Positions 1 to 5,591 of a stretch of DNA of 33,208 bases are shown in pieces (positions within the stretch are counted from its first letter, which is position 1; every line of letters starts with the position of its first letter). Under the pieces are notes generated by a model. It was not told the DNA's origin, searched no databases, and saw nothing but the letters and a program-made list of their open reading frames with translations. The stretch is from a virus. Both the position numbers and the translations under genes were made by a program. Location: the IMG/VR virus record IMGVR_UViG_3300042505_000098, positions 1 through 33,208 of that record. One strand, given 5' to 3'.

Positions 1-1
1 T

Positions 2-304
2 GGTGCATCAGCACCAGCAGTGTCAGTTCAGTCAGTTGCAGCAGCACTAGGTGGAAACATCATTGAAACAGGAACAACAATTCCTGCCCAAGAATATACA
101 CAGCCAGCACCAGTAGCATCTATTGGAGGGCGCGGTTGCGCTCACGGTAAGATGACAGCAATCCAAGGTATGGGTAAAGATGGTAAGCCTTACAAAGGTT
201 ACTTCTGTCCAGCACCAAAGGGTGCATTTGATAAGTGCAAGAACCAGTACGTTGTGGTTCAGTCACCAGAGTGGAACACATTCGTTCCAGAACAGATTAA
301 GTGA
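2..304 (+). CDS. C-terminal part of a Cys/His-containing hypothetical protein (5' truncated)
   Basis: The frame is open to the left edge of the window. The in-frame GTG at 20 is probably internal, because the residues upstream continue an Ala/Ser/Pro-rich linker. The visible part has a low-complexity Ala/Pro/Gln stretch followed by a compact module with CAHG, a YFCP motif and a third Cys (DKCKN) near the C terminus, which could bind a metal. The stop codon overlaps the start of the next gene (GTGA), so it belongs to the same replication operon. The layout (linker then small C-terminal Cys/His module) would fit a single-strand-binding or replication accessory protein, but I do not recognise the family and assign no function. 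Confidence 0.65.
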   Translation, partial: GASAPAVSVQSVAAALGGNIIETGTTIPAQEYTQPAPVASIGGRGCAHGKMTAIQGMGKDGKPYKGYFCPAPKGAFDKCKNQYVVVQSPEWNTFVPEQIK

Positions 305-1113
305 AAACACTTAGACGCTCTATAAACAAAGCAGAGGTGGGTGGCGAACCATTGCCACCCGCTTTTGCGGCGTTTGAAAGAGCAGGAATTATTCTGCGTA
401 GAGCAGAGGTAACTGTAGTTGCAGGCACCCCAGGTGCAGGCAAGTCATCAGTTGCATTGGCTATCGCTGCTAAAACAAAACATCCTACACTTTACTTTTC
501 AGCAGATACCAATGCACATACTATGGCTATGCGTTTGATTGCTATGACAGGCAAGATGACACAAGCAGCAGCAGAACAGTTACTCAAAAATAATCCAACA
601 AAATCACATGAGATACTACAACTGAACAATCATTTGTTCTGGTCGTTTGAATCCAGCCCTACACTTAAAGACTTAGATGATGAAGTCTCAGCCTTTGAGA
701 CAGTGTGGGGCAAGAGTCCAACCCTTATTGTTGTAGACAATCTTATGGATGTAGCAATGGATGGGTACGATGAGTTCGGTGCAATGCGTGCCGTTATGAA
801 AGAACTCAAGTACTTAGCCAGAGATACTAACGCAGCAGTGCTAGTGCTACACCACACCAAAGAAGGATTCGATGGCTATCCTTGCCAGCCACGTAGTGCA
901 GTGCAGGGTATGGTTAATCAGATTCCAGCAATGGTTCTAACTATTGGTCAGATGAAGCAGGGCGATGACACATACCTATGTGTAGCGCCAGTTAAGAATA
1001 GATACGGGCGAGCAGACCAAACAGGTAGCAACTATGTTAGTCTGTCATTTAACCCAGACTCTATGTACTTAGAAGATGTAGCAGTCAGATACCAACAAGA
1101 GGGAATAATGTGA
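301..1113 (+). CDS. RecA/DnaB-like AAA ATPase, candidate replicative helicase
   Basis: This is a 270-aa single-domain P-loop ATPase. Walker A lies at residues 42-49 (GTPGAGKS), Walker B at about 141-146 (TLIVVD), and an LVLHHT sensor-like strand at 182-186. A KNRYGR segment at 232-237 resembles the arginine-finger or DNA-loop region of DnaB/RepA-type hexameric helicases. It is shorter than full DnaB and lacks the N-terminal primase-interaction domain. The start is GTG, overlapping the previous stop. A nuclease and a primase follow directly, so replication-fork unwinding is the likely role. A RadA/KaiC-like recombination ATPase is the alternative. Confidence 0.85.
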   Translation: MKTLRRSINKAEVGGEPLPPAFAAFERAGIILRRAEVTVVAGTPGAGKSSVALAIAAKTKHPTLYFSADTNAHTMAMRLIAMTGKMTQAAAEQLLKNNPTKSHEILQLNNHLFWSFESSPTLKDLDDEVSAFETVWGKSPTLIVVDNLMDVAMDGYDEFGAMRAVMKELKYLARDTNAAVLVLHHTKEGFDGYPCQPRSAVQGMVNQIPAMVLTIGQMKQGDDTYLCVAPVKNRYGRADQTGSNYVSLSFNPDSMYLEDVAVRYQQEGIM

Positions 1114-1463
1114 GTAGTGCAGCCAAGCGTAAGGGTACACAAGGCGGAGAAATCCCAGCAGTTAATTGGTTAAAAGCAAATGGATTTCCATATGCAGAAC
1201 GCAGACTAGCAGGCAGCCACCTCGACAGAGGTGACATAGCAGGAGTCAATGGCGTAACGATTGAAGTTAAGAACCATATTAAGTTAGACCTTAGTGCTTG
1301 GCTAAAAGAACTAGAAGTAGAAATGATTAACGACCAAGGTTGGACAGGCGTTGTCCTCCACAAGAAAAAAGGAACTAAGAATGTTGACGAATGGTATTGC
1401 ACCATGCCAGCCAAAGTATGGTTGGCTTTAATAAAGGACGCAATGCGTGGACGCGAAGCATAG
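1110..1463 (+). CDS. PD-(D/E)XK endonuclease, Holliday junction resolvase-like
   Basis: The 117-aa protein carries a PD-(D/E)XK signature: Asp42 in RGDIAGV followed by IEVKNH with Glu52 and Lys54, and an upstream Glu14 in QGGEIPAVNWL. This pattern matches the small resolvase/RecB-like nucleases that actinophages carry beside helicase and primase genes. They process branched recombination or replication intermediates. The GTG start overlaps the TGA of the ATPase gene. The C-terminal half has a WY...PAKVWL segment typical of these small proteins. Nuclease fold is well supported; branched-DNA specificity is inferred from context. Confidence 0.75.
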   Translation: MSSAAKRKGTQGGEIPAVNWLKANGFPYAERRLAGSHLDRGDIAGVNGVTIEVKNHIKLDLSAWLKELEVEMINDQGWTGVVLHKKKGTKNVDEWYCTMPAKVWLALIKDAMRGREA

Positions 1464-1827
1464 TATTGCAGACTACCTTAGATACATTGGCGCAACCGTG
1501 CCTCCAGAGGGCAGCGGTTGGCGCAAAATAAAATGCCCATTCCACGAAGATGGACATGCATCAGCAGGCATTAACTTTGATGAGAACAGATTCAAATGTC
1601 ATGGCTGTGGTGTAGGTGGAGATGTTTACGATTTAATTATTGAAAAGGAAGGAGGCACATATCGTGAGGCTATCGAATTCGCACAGACAATTTCTCTTGC
1701 AGGCGACTCACCAGTACGCAAGCCAAATACATTTGGCAACAGACTATCTAGCAACTCGCAATCTCTCGGTCGCAGAGGCGCAGCGATTTCATTTGGGAGT
1801 AGTAAAGGACGCTCTTCCAGGTCATGA
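1447..1827 (+). CDS. DNA primase, CHC2 zinc-finger part
   Basis: The first 80 residues form a DnaG-type CHC2 zinc-binding domain with ligands Cys30, His33 (CPFH), Cys51 and Cys54 (KCHGCG), followed by GGDVYDLI. The zinc domain in primases recognises the template trinucleotide and interacts with the catalytic core. After about residue 95 the frame becomes a Ser/Arg-rich tail with no similarity to primase, while the catalytic half continues in another frame. The GTG start has AAAGGA about ten bases upstream and overlaps the nuclease gene by 17 bases. The protein is 126 aa and lacks TOPRIM, so it must act with the next gene product. Confidence 0.85.
   Translation: MDAKHSIADYLRYIGATVPPEGSGWRKIKCPFHEDGHASAGINFDENRFKCHGCGVGGDVYDLIIEKEGGTYREAIEFAQTISLAGDSPVRKPNTFGNRLSSNSQSLGRRGAAISFGSSKGRSSRS
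1645..1655 (+). promoter_or_regulatory. Strong internal Shine-Dalgarno for the primase TOPRIM gene
   Basis: The purine run AAGGAAGGAGG lies inside the zinc-finger primase gene, 8 bases before an in-frame GTG at 1664 in the other frame. It is one of the strongest ribosome-binding sites in the window. It makes independent initiation of the catalytic primase part more plausible than frameshifting. Confidence 0.7.
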
Positions 1828-2296
1828 ACAGTACATGGATAGGCTAGCCATCCCATACATCACGCCATCAGGCGTGGTAGATATCAGGTTCAGAGCAATG
1901 AACGGAGCAGACCCTAAGTACATGGGTATGCCAGGTGCTAAGACCAGTATGTTTAACGCACAAGTAGTACTTACTGCATCAGATTATATCTGTGTGACAG
2001 AAGGAGAGATAGACTGTATAACAGTCAGCGTTAAGACCAATCACCCAGCAGTAGGTATTCCAGGTGCTAACAACTGGAAACCTTTCTACACAAGAATCCT
2101 AGATGACTTCGATACAGTAATCGTACTAGCAGATGGTGATGCACCAGGGCTAGAGTTTGGTAAGAAGATAAGCAAAGAGTTAGGCAATGTAAATATTATC
2201 CAAATGCCAGACGGCCACGATGTCAACAGTATCGTGCATAAAGAGGGAGTAGATTTCATCAATGAGCGAATCGCCAGATGCCTCAGTTCCGAATGA
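1664..2296 (+). CDS. DNA primase, TOPRIM catalytic part
   Basis: From GTG 1664 this is a 210-aa protein holding the primase core. It has LAIPYIT and DIRFRAMN (residues about 61-79), the TOPRIM Glu motif VTEGEID (111-117, Glu113) and the metal-binding ADGD (156-159, Asp157 and Asp159), then GHDVNSI. These are the catalytic features of DnaG-family RNA primer synthesis. The zinc finger is in the preceding overlapping gene (163 bases shared, different frame). The frame is closed by TAA at 1634. TTG 1640 is another possible start but lies before the Shine-Dalgarno, so 1664 is preferred. There is no C-terminal helicase domain; the DnaB-like ATPase is separate. Confidence 0.85.
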   Translation: MRLSNSHRQFLLQATHQYASQIHLATDYLATRNLSVAEAQRFHLGVVKDALPGHEQYMDRLAIPYITPSGVVDIRFRAMNGADPKYMGMPGAKTSMFNAQVVLTASDYICVTEGEIDCITVSVKTNHPAVGIPGANNWKPFYTRILDDFDTVIVLADGDAPGLEFGKKISKELGNVNIIQMPDGHDVNSIVHKEGVDFINERIARCLSSE

Positions 2297-2576
2297 AGAT
2301 GATGTATGGGAGTTCATTAAAGACAATCCACGGATTCTTGGGCTACCAGTATCAGACAAGCAGGGGCTAGACCTGCTTAATGCATTACGAGATGTAGCCG
2401 AAATGATTTACAAAGACCAAGATATGGCACACAGAATGCTTACCATGATAGCCACAGTCATAGTGGCAGCAGCATCAGGTGAGGGCAACGAGACTATTGA
2501 AGAACTACTAGTAGCAGAAGCAATGCATAAGTTCGATACAGAAGCAAAGGAGATACTTAGTGAAAGACCCGAATGA
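2262..2576 (+). CDS. Acidic hypothetical protein
   Basis: A 104-aa acidic protein beginning at ATG 2262, overlapping the primase gene end by 35 bases. An AGAGGGAG stretch lies upstream as a ribosome-binding site. It is predicted mostly helical, with a Leu/Ala-rich middle (LTMIATVIVAAASG, residues about 60-73) that may be a buried helix or a weak membrane segment. I recognise no family or catalytic motif. Its place between primase and the DUF1599-type protein suggests an early function in replication or nucleotide metabolism; this is context only. Confidence 0.7.
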   Translation: MSESPDASVPNEDDVWEFIKDNPRILGLPVSDKQGLDLLNALRDVAEMIYKDQDMAHRMLTMIATVIVAAASGEGNETIEELLVAEAMHKFDTEAKEILSERPE

Positions 2577-2844
2577 CTTTGAAGATATTCTAAAAGAACT
2601 GCGTATTATTATGATACGTAAGCATGCAGACTATGGCCCGTTGAATATCTCCAATGCCCCAGGAGGGGCAATGAACGGATTGCTTGTGCGTATGCACGAC
2701 AAGATGGCACGATTAGAAAATCTTTACTACAAAAACAACGACACGCCCAACTATGAATCCATACAGGATTCCTTTATTGACCTAGCAAACTATGCAATAA
2801 TTGGACTATTGGTACAAAGAGGACAGTGGGAAGGCGTTAACTAA
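2560..2844 (+). CDS. DUF1599 / nucleotide modification-associated-type protein
   Basis: The 94-aa protein shows the signature KHADYG (residues 21-26), then NI, a Gly-rich turn, VRMHDKMARLENL and a C-terminal DSFIDLANYAIIG helix. This matches my memory of the DUF1599 (nucleotide modification-associated domain 1) family, which is common in phages and thought related to all-alpha MazG-like NTP hydrolases. A nucleotide-pool role is therefore plausible but unproven. GTG 2560 overlaps the preceding gene by 17 bases. A DNA-modification pathway is not evident elsewhere in this window. Confidence 0.7.
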   Translation: MKDPNDFEDILKELRIIMIRKHADYGPLNISNAPGGAMNGLLVRMHDKMARLENLYYKNNDTPNYESIQDSFIDLANYAIIGLLVQRGQWEGVN

Positions 2845-2847
2845 CCA

Positions 2848-3492
2848 ATGTATGTAGATGAGTACGAGGCAATGGTGCAAGCCCTTGCTGCTGAGTACCA
2901 CCGCAAGTACCCAATGACTGAACAACCAGATATTCAACAGGTACTATGGCTGTGGTTTGTTTCTCATCCACAAAAATACAAGGAGTGGTCAGAGTTAGAG
3001 CAGAAAGACAAAGACAAACTAATAGCCAGGTCTCTACGCAATGCAGCAATTAAGTATTGTGAAAAGGAAAAGGCTAGAAAGATTGGCTATGAACTGCTTG
3101 ACCTGTACTACTATGACTCGTCAGTTATCGAAGCCTTCTTACCATCTATCATTGCAGAATCATATGAGATTCCAACCGCCATTAAGGACTTAAACTATAA
3201 GTTCTCTAAAGGTGAGAGCAGTGATACCAATAATTGGTTAGTGCTTCGCTCAGACATAGCCACTGCCTACTACAGATTATCAGATGCAAAACAGAATGTA
3301 CTCCGTATCAAATACTCAGCAGAAAATGTTGAGTGGAGCCAGTTAGCAGATGAACTATCTACTACTGCAGATGGTGCACGGATGAAAGTCCAGCGTGCAA
3401 TCGGCAGTCTAGTCAGGAATCTCGGTGGGCATAGGCCATATGCAGAAGAAGATACTCTAGTAGAGGTAGATGATGACGAATCAGGAGAATGA
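2848..3492 (+). CDS. Sigma-factor-like helix-turn-helix protein
   Basis: A 214-aa protein. Its N-terminal half is helical and Trp/Tyr-rich. Residues about 143-192 look like sigma-70 region 4: RLSDAKQNVLRIKY, then WSQLADELSTTADGARMKVQRAIGSL, the usual helix, turn and recognition-helix layout. Actinophages often carry such sigma-like proteins, which may redirect host RNA polymerase to phage promoters. Region 2, needed for core binding and -10 melting, is not obvious. It could therefore be a DNA-binding regulator rather than a true sigma factor. The C terminus is strongly acidic (Glu/Asp-rich). Confidence 0.65.
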   Translation: MYVDEYEAMVQALAAEYHRKYPMTEQPDIQQVLWLWFVSHPQKYKEWSELEQKDKDKLIARSLRNAAIKYCEKEKARKIGYELLDLYYYDSSVIEAFLPSIIAESYEIPTAIKDLNYKFSKGESSDTNNWLVLRSDIATAYYRLSDAKQNVLRIKYSAENVEWSQLADELSTTADGARMKVQRAIGSLVRNLGGHRPYAEEDTLVEVDDDESGE

Positions 3493-3718
3493 TAATGTCA
3501 AAGAAGTCCGAGAGTTACTACACCCAACGGATTACTCGCGTGCTATGGACTTGCGAGGAGAACCTATTGGAGATGTTTGCGTATGTGGAGGGGATGTATT
3601 TCATGCGCTTGTTGCGTTTGACGAAGGTGAACTATGCTTTTATTTCCTTGATGGAGAGTGCACTAACTGTGGCTCAATGGTCACACTCCCTTACCCAAAG
3701 AACGAGGATGATTTCTAA
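3470..3718 (+). CDS. Small zinc-ribbon-like protein
   Basis: An 82-aa protein with paired Cys motifs, CVCGG (Cys37, Cys39) and CTNCG (Cys64, Cys67), separated by a beta-rich stretch (FHALVAFDEGELCFYFLDGEC). This arrangement suggests a zinc ribbon. The ATG at 3470 overlaps the sigma-like gene by 23 bases; ATG 3473 is equally possible. Its stop overlaps the ATG of the next zinc-ribbon gene (TAATG). Zinc ribbons of this kind bind nucleic acids or proteins, but no specific role is apparent. Confidence 0.75.
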   Translation: MMTNQENDNVKEVRELLHPTDYSRAMDLRGEPIGDVCVCGGDVFHALVAFDEGELCFYFLDGECTNCGSMVTLPYPKNEDDF

Positions 3719-3879
3719 TGCCACTGTATGACTTTAAGTGCAGTGCTTGCACAGAAGTAAAAGAAACTAACGAGAATATCCCACCAGCATGTAGCACTTG
3801 CGGTGAAACTATGCAGCGTATATGGTCAGCACCAGCCATTAAGTTCAATGGCACGGGCTTCTATTCAACAGGAGGATAA
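3718..3879 (+). CDS. FmdB-like small zinc-ribbon protein
   Basis: A 53-aa gene. The start MPLYDFKCSAC (Cys8, Cys11) and a second pair CSTCG (Cys25, Cys28), followed by MQRIWSAPAIKFNGTGFYST, are the hallmarks of the FmdB putative regulatory family, which is common in phages. The ATG shares its A with the previous TAA (TAATG), and the stop sits in AGGAGGATAAG, which doubles as the ribosome-binding site of the next gene. The fold is convincing; its regulatory target is unknown. Confidence 0.8.
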   Translation: MPLYDFKCSACTEVKETNENIPPACSTCGETMQRIWSAPAIKFNGTGFYSTGG

Positions 3880-3880
3880 G

Positions 3881-4015
3881 ATGGCAGCAAAGAAACTAGG
3901 CAAGAATAACTGGATTACCTATGGTCGTAATATGGGATTTGGTCTTGGCTTTAATCTAAGTAAAGGCTTTCTCAGTGTAGAACTTGGTTTCTGGTATCTA
4001 GCATTTGAGTTCTAA
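3881..4015 (+). CDS. Conserved-looking 44-aa protein, function unknown
   Basis: The open frame extends upstream to 3803, but ATG 3881 is preceded by a near-perfect AGGAGG and gives a compact 44-aa product. It is rich in Gly, Phe, Leu and Trp (NMGFGLGFNLSKG, then LGFWYLAFEF), suggesting an amphipathic or membrane-associated beta-rich peptide. I have the impression that similar peptides occur in other actinophages next to WhiB, but cannot check this here. The stop overlaps the whiB start (TAATG), indicating translational coupling. Confidence 0.65.
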   Translation: MAAKKLGKNNWITYGRNMGFGLGFNLSKGFLSVELGFWYLAFEF

Positions 4016-4305
4016 TGAGTTACCCACAATGGACAGAGACACCAGCCTGCGCTGGTACTAACACAGAGATGTGGTTCTGCGAAGACAATGAGCCAGGGTA
4101 CAGAGAAGCAAACTTACTCAAAAGAATCTGCGCAGGATGCCCAGTAAAACAACAATGTTTTGATTACGCTTTGCGCCATACAGTGCAAGGCTATTGGGCA
4201 GGAACTACACCTAGACACAGAAGTCAATTAAGAAAACAATTAAATATAATTCCTACACCAGTCGGTCTAGCATGGGAGATACATGAGTACAGCAAAGTTA
4301 TCTGA
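4015..4305 (+). CDS. whiB: WhiB-family iron-sulfur transcriptional regulator
   Basis: The 96-aa protein has the WhiB cysteine pattern: Cys12, then ICAGCPVKQQC (Cys39-x2-Cys42-x5-Cys48), which would hold a [4Fe-4S] cluster, and the turn GYWAGTT (about residues 58-64) equivalent to the G[VI]WGG motif. A basic RHRSQLRKQ tail follows and can contact DNA. An extra Cys22 is present. WhiB proteins bind sigma factor region 4 and modulate transcription; phage copies can interfere with host WhiB function or exclude other phages. The gene is at the end of the early arm, after a sigma-like gene. The family is the strongest evidence for an actinobacterial host. Confidence 0.93.
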   Translation: MSYPQWTETPACAGTNTEMWFCEDNEPGYREANLLKRICAGCPVKQQCFDYALRHTVQGYWAGTTPRHRSQLRKQLNIIPTPVGLAWEIHEYSKVI

Positions 4306-4663
4306 CTTTGATTTAGACCTAGCAGTAGGTCATGAAGGCGAAGCCTTAGTAGAACAACTGCTAACTGGTGGTGCTACAGTAGAAGTCAAGACAGATTTGA
4401 AATGGAAAGAGACTGGCAACTTATACATCGAGACAGTATGCTGGTCACACAATAACGAGAATTGGTATCTATCAGGATTGTCCAGTACTAAGGCACAGTA
4501 TTGGGCCTTCGTGCTGGAGGGGGCAACCTTATTGGTACCAACGGAGGTGTTGAAGCAGGTAGTAACGGCAAGGGGAAGAGCCATTACCTGCAACATACCT
4601 CCTAACCCAAGCAAGGGTTACCTTGTGAAGGTTGAAGACATCCTAAATGCACTGCGTAAATGA
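4283..4663 (+). CDS. PD-(D/E)XK nuclease-like protein
   Basis: A 126-aa protein with GHEGEALVEQLL (Glu20) then VEVKTD (Glu34, Lys36) and GNLYIE (Glu50), which fits the PD-(D/E)XK nuclease fold. Middle residues SGLSSTKAQYWAFVL and LLVPTEVL are typical of small phage proteins of this type. It lacks a clear Asp in the usual upstream beta-strand, so activity is uncertain. The ATG lies 23 bases inside whiB. It is the last gene of the rightward arm; a strong hairpin begins at its stop codon. DNA repair, host DNA degradation or recombination are all possible roles. Confidence 0.65.
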   Translation: MSTAKLSDFDLDLAVGHEGEALVEQLLTGGATVEVKTDLKWKETGNLYIETVCWSHNNENWYLSGLSSTKAQYWAFVLEGATLLVPTEVLKQVVTARGRAITCNIPPNPSKGYLVKVEDILNALRK

Positions 4664-4715
4664 CAAAAGACCCCCAGTTCTGGCATGTAGACACCAGTTC
4701 TGGGGGTTTCTTGTC
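4662..4715. terminator. Bidirectional terminator hairpin between convergent arms
   Basis: A 16-base arm (4662-4677) pairs with 4700-4715, with a single A/C mismatch and one G/U pair; the core is ACCCCCAG/CTGGGGGT. Inside it, a TT/TT internal loop and a CTGG/CCAG stem (4680-4683 with 4694-4697) close a 10-base loop. The descending arm is T-rich on both strands (TTTCTTGTC on plus, TCTTTTGTC on minus), so it can stop transcripts from either side. It starts at the stop codon of the last rightward gene and lies 32 bases from the last leftward gene. Confidence 0.8.
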
Positions 4716-4720
4716 TCTAT

Positions 4721-4736
4721 GGGGCTGCTAGGCCCC
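4721..4736. terminator. Secondary small GC hairpin
   Basis: GGGGC (4721-4725) pairs with GCCCC (4732-4736) around a 6-base loop, directly beside the main terminator and before the stop of the holin-like gene. There is no T-run on either strand. It may reinforce termination or protect a 3' end of the late transcript. Confidence 0.4.
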
Positions 4737-4746
4737 TTAAATAGGA

Positions 4747-4938
4747 TTACTTAGAGCCTTTACCAAACTCTGTAGCCTTCGGGTCTAACGCCTTTAGGAG
4801 TGGAGCGGCAACTGAGGCTAGGAATGCTGAGCCTAATGCTTTAGGGTCTGACACTCCTGCTAGATACAATGCTAAGACAGATGCAAAAGCAGCACGCAAG
4901 TATGATGCAGCGATTGCGATTAGTTTATCTTTAGTCAT
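4747..4938 (-). CDS. Holin-like small membrane protein
   Basis: A 63-aa protein with two hydrophobic stretches, LIAIAASYLRAAFASVLALYLAG (about 5-28) and a shorter ALGSAFLASVAAPLLKAL (about 34-51), and charged ends. The size, position right after the endolysin gene and final place in the late transcript fit a holin or antiholin. Its ATG overlaps the endolysin stop (ATGA). Similar small membrane proteins are annotated as holins in actinophages, but holins are poorly conserved, so the call rests on topology and context. Confidence 0.6.
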   Translation of the reverse strand: MTKDKLIAIAASYLRAAFASVLALYLAGVSDPKALGSAFLASVAAPLLKALDPKATEFGKGSK

Positions 4939-5384
4939 TTATTTTCCTTCTTCTTCGGTAGTAGTTTAACCTTTGCTCTGACCTTGTTGATTGCCTTTGG
5001 TGTGCCCAACCATGGGAACCAAGGGCTAGTGTCAGAAGCGTGGGCTTCTTTGATAGAAATATGTAGGTGTTTGTTGTGCGGATTGCTGCCAGTGTATGGG
5101 CGTTCGCCCTTATCCTGTGACCAGATTCTGCCTTTAAAGATTAGATACTTAACTCGCTTGTCTAATCTAAGTCTGGCAAATAAATCTTGGCAATCAATGC
5201 CACCCAACTTATCGTGGGTTAGGTCAACAGCAAGTCCAGTATTGTGGTCACTGACTGGATTCTGAAGGATATGCGACTTCGATGGGAGCAATCCATCTGA
5301 GGCTTTCATACGCAATGGTGCTATCGCTGTGGCCTGGCGTAGGACAGCAATAGCGGCAGGTGTGGCTTTCTTGACAAGTTTCAT
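4935..5384 (-). CDS. Endolysin, M15-family peptidase
   Basis: A 149-aa protein with the M15/VanY-like zinc peptidase motifs SDHNTGLAVD (His47, Asp54) and HNKHLHISI (His106, His108), and a LIFKGRIWS strand between them. Such enzymes cut D-Ala-D-Ala or L-Ala-D-Glu bonds in peptidoglycan. No signal peptide and no cell-wall-binding domain are seen; the C terminus is a Lys-rich tail (KLLPKKKENK). It lies between two membrane-protein genes, forming a lysis cassette. The ATG 5384 start has GGGGAGAG upstream on the minus strand. Confidence 0.88.
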   Translation of the reverse strand: MKLVKKATPAAIAVLRQATAIAPLRMKASDGLLPSKSHILQNPVSDHNTGLAVDLTHDKLGGIDCQDLFARLRLDKRVKYLIFKGRIWSQDKGERPYTGSNPHNKHLHISIKEAHASDTSPWFPWLGTPKAINKVRAKVKLLPKKKENK

Positions 5385-5387
5385 CGG

Positions 5388-5591
5388 TCATTCTCTCCCC
5401 TTGTATAACATCATTTGATACAGGATTTCTACTTTTTCTTCGAGTCTAGTAACAGAATCTTTAAGGCTTGAACCTGAGTTTGGCTTAAGTTCATACAAGT
5501 AATGCTTAACCAACCATCGCACAGAGCCAGCAAATGCTGTAACAATTGCGATAATAGATACAATTAAGCCAGCCCAAGTTGATGCATTCAT
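5388..5591 (-). CDS. Small membrane protein with coiled coil (holin or spanin-like)
   Basis: A 67-aa protein with one N-terminal transmembrane segment (WAGLIVSIIAIVTAFAGSV, residues about 6-24), a basic patch, then a charged coiled-coil stretch (SVTRLEEKVEILYQMM). This single-TM plus coiled-coil form is seen in class III holins and small lysis accessory proteins. The stop lies three bases before the endolysin start, and the start overlaps the end of the tail-nozzle gene. Function is inferred from the lysis context. Confidence 0.6.
   Translation of the reverse strand: MNASTWAGLIVSIIAIVTAFAGSVRWLVKHYLYELKPNSGSSLKDSVTRLEEKVEILYQMMLYKGRE

Noticed and set aside
1375-1557. A minus-strand frame near the primase gene.
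   Set aside because: It lies antisense to two well-supported coding genes and has no family features.
3489-3731. An 80-aa frame overlapping the zinc-ribbon gene.
   Set aside because: It is a shadow of 3470-3718, which has conserved Cys pairs.
3803-3880. Longer start for the 44-aa gene.
   Set aside because: It would overlap the FmdB-like gene by 77 bases; ATG 3881 has its own strong ribosome-binding site.
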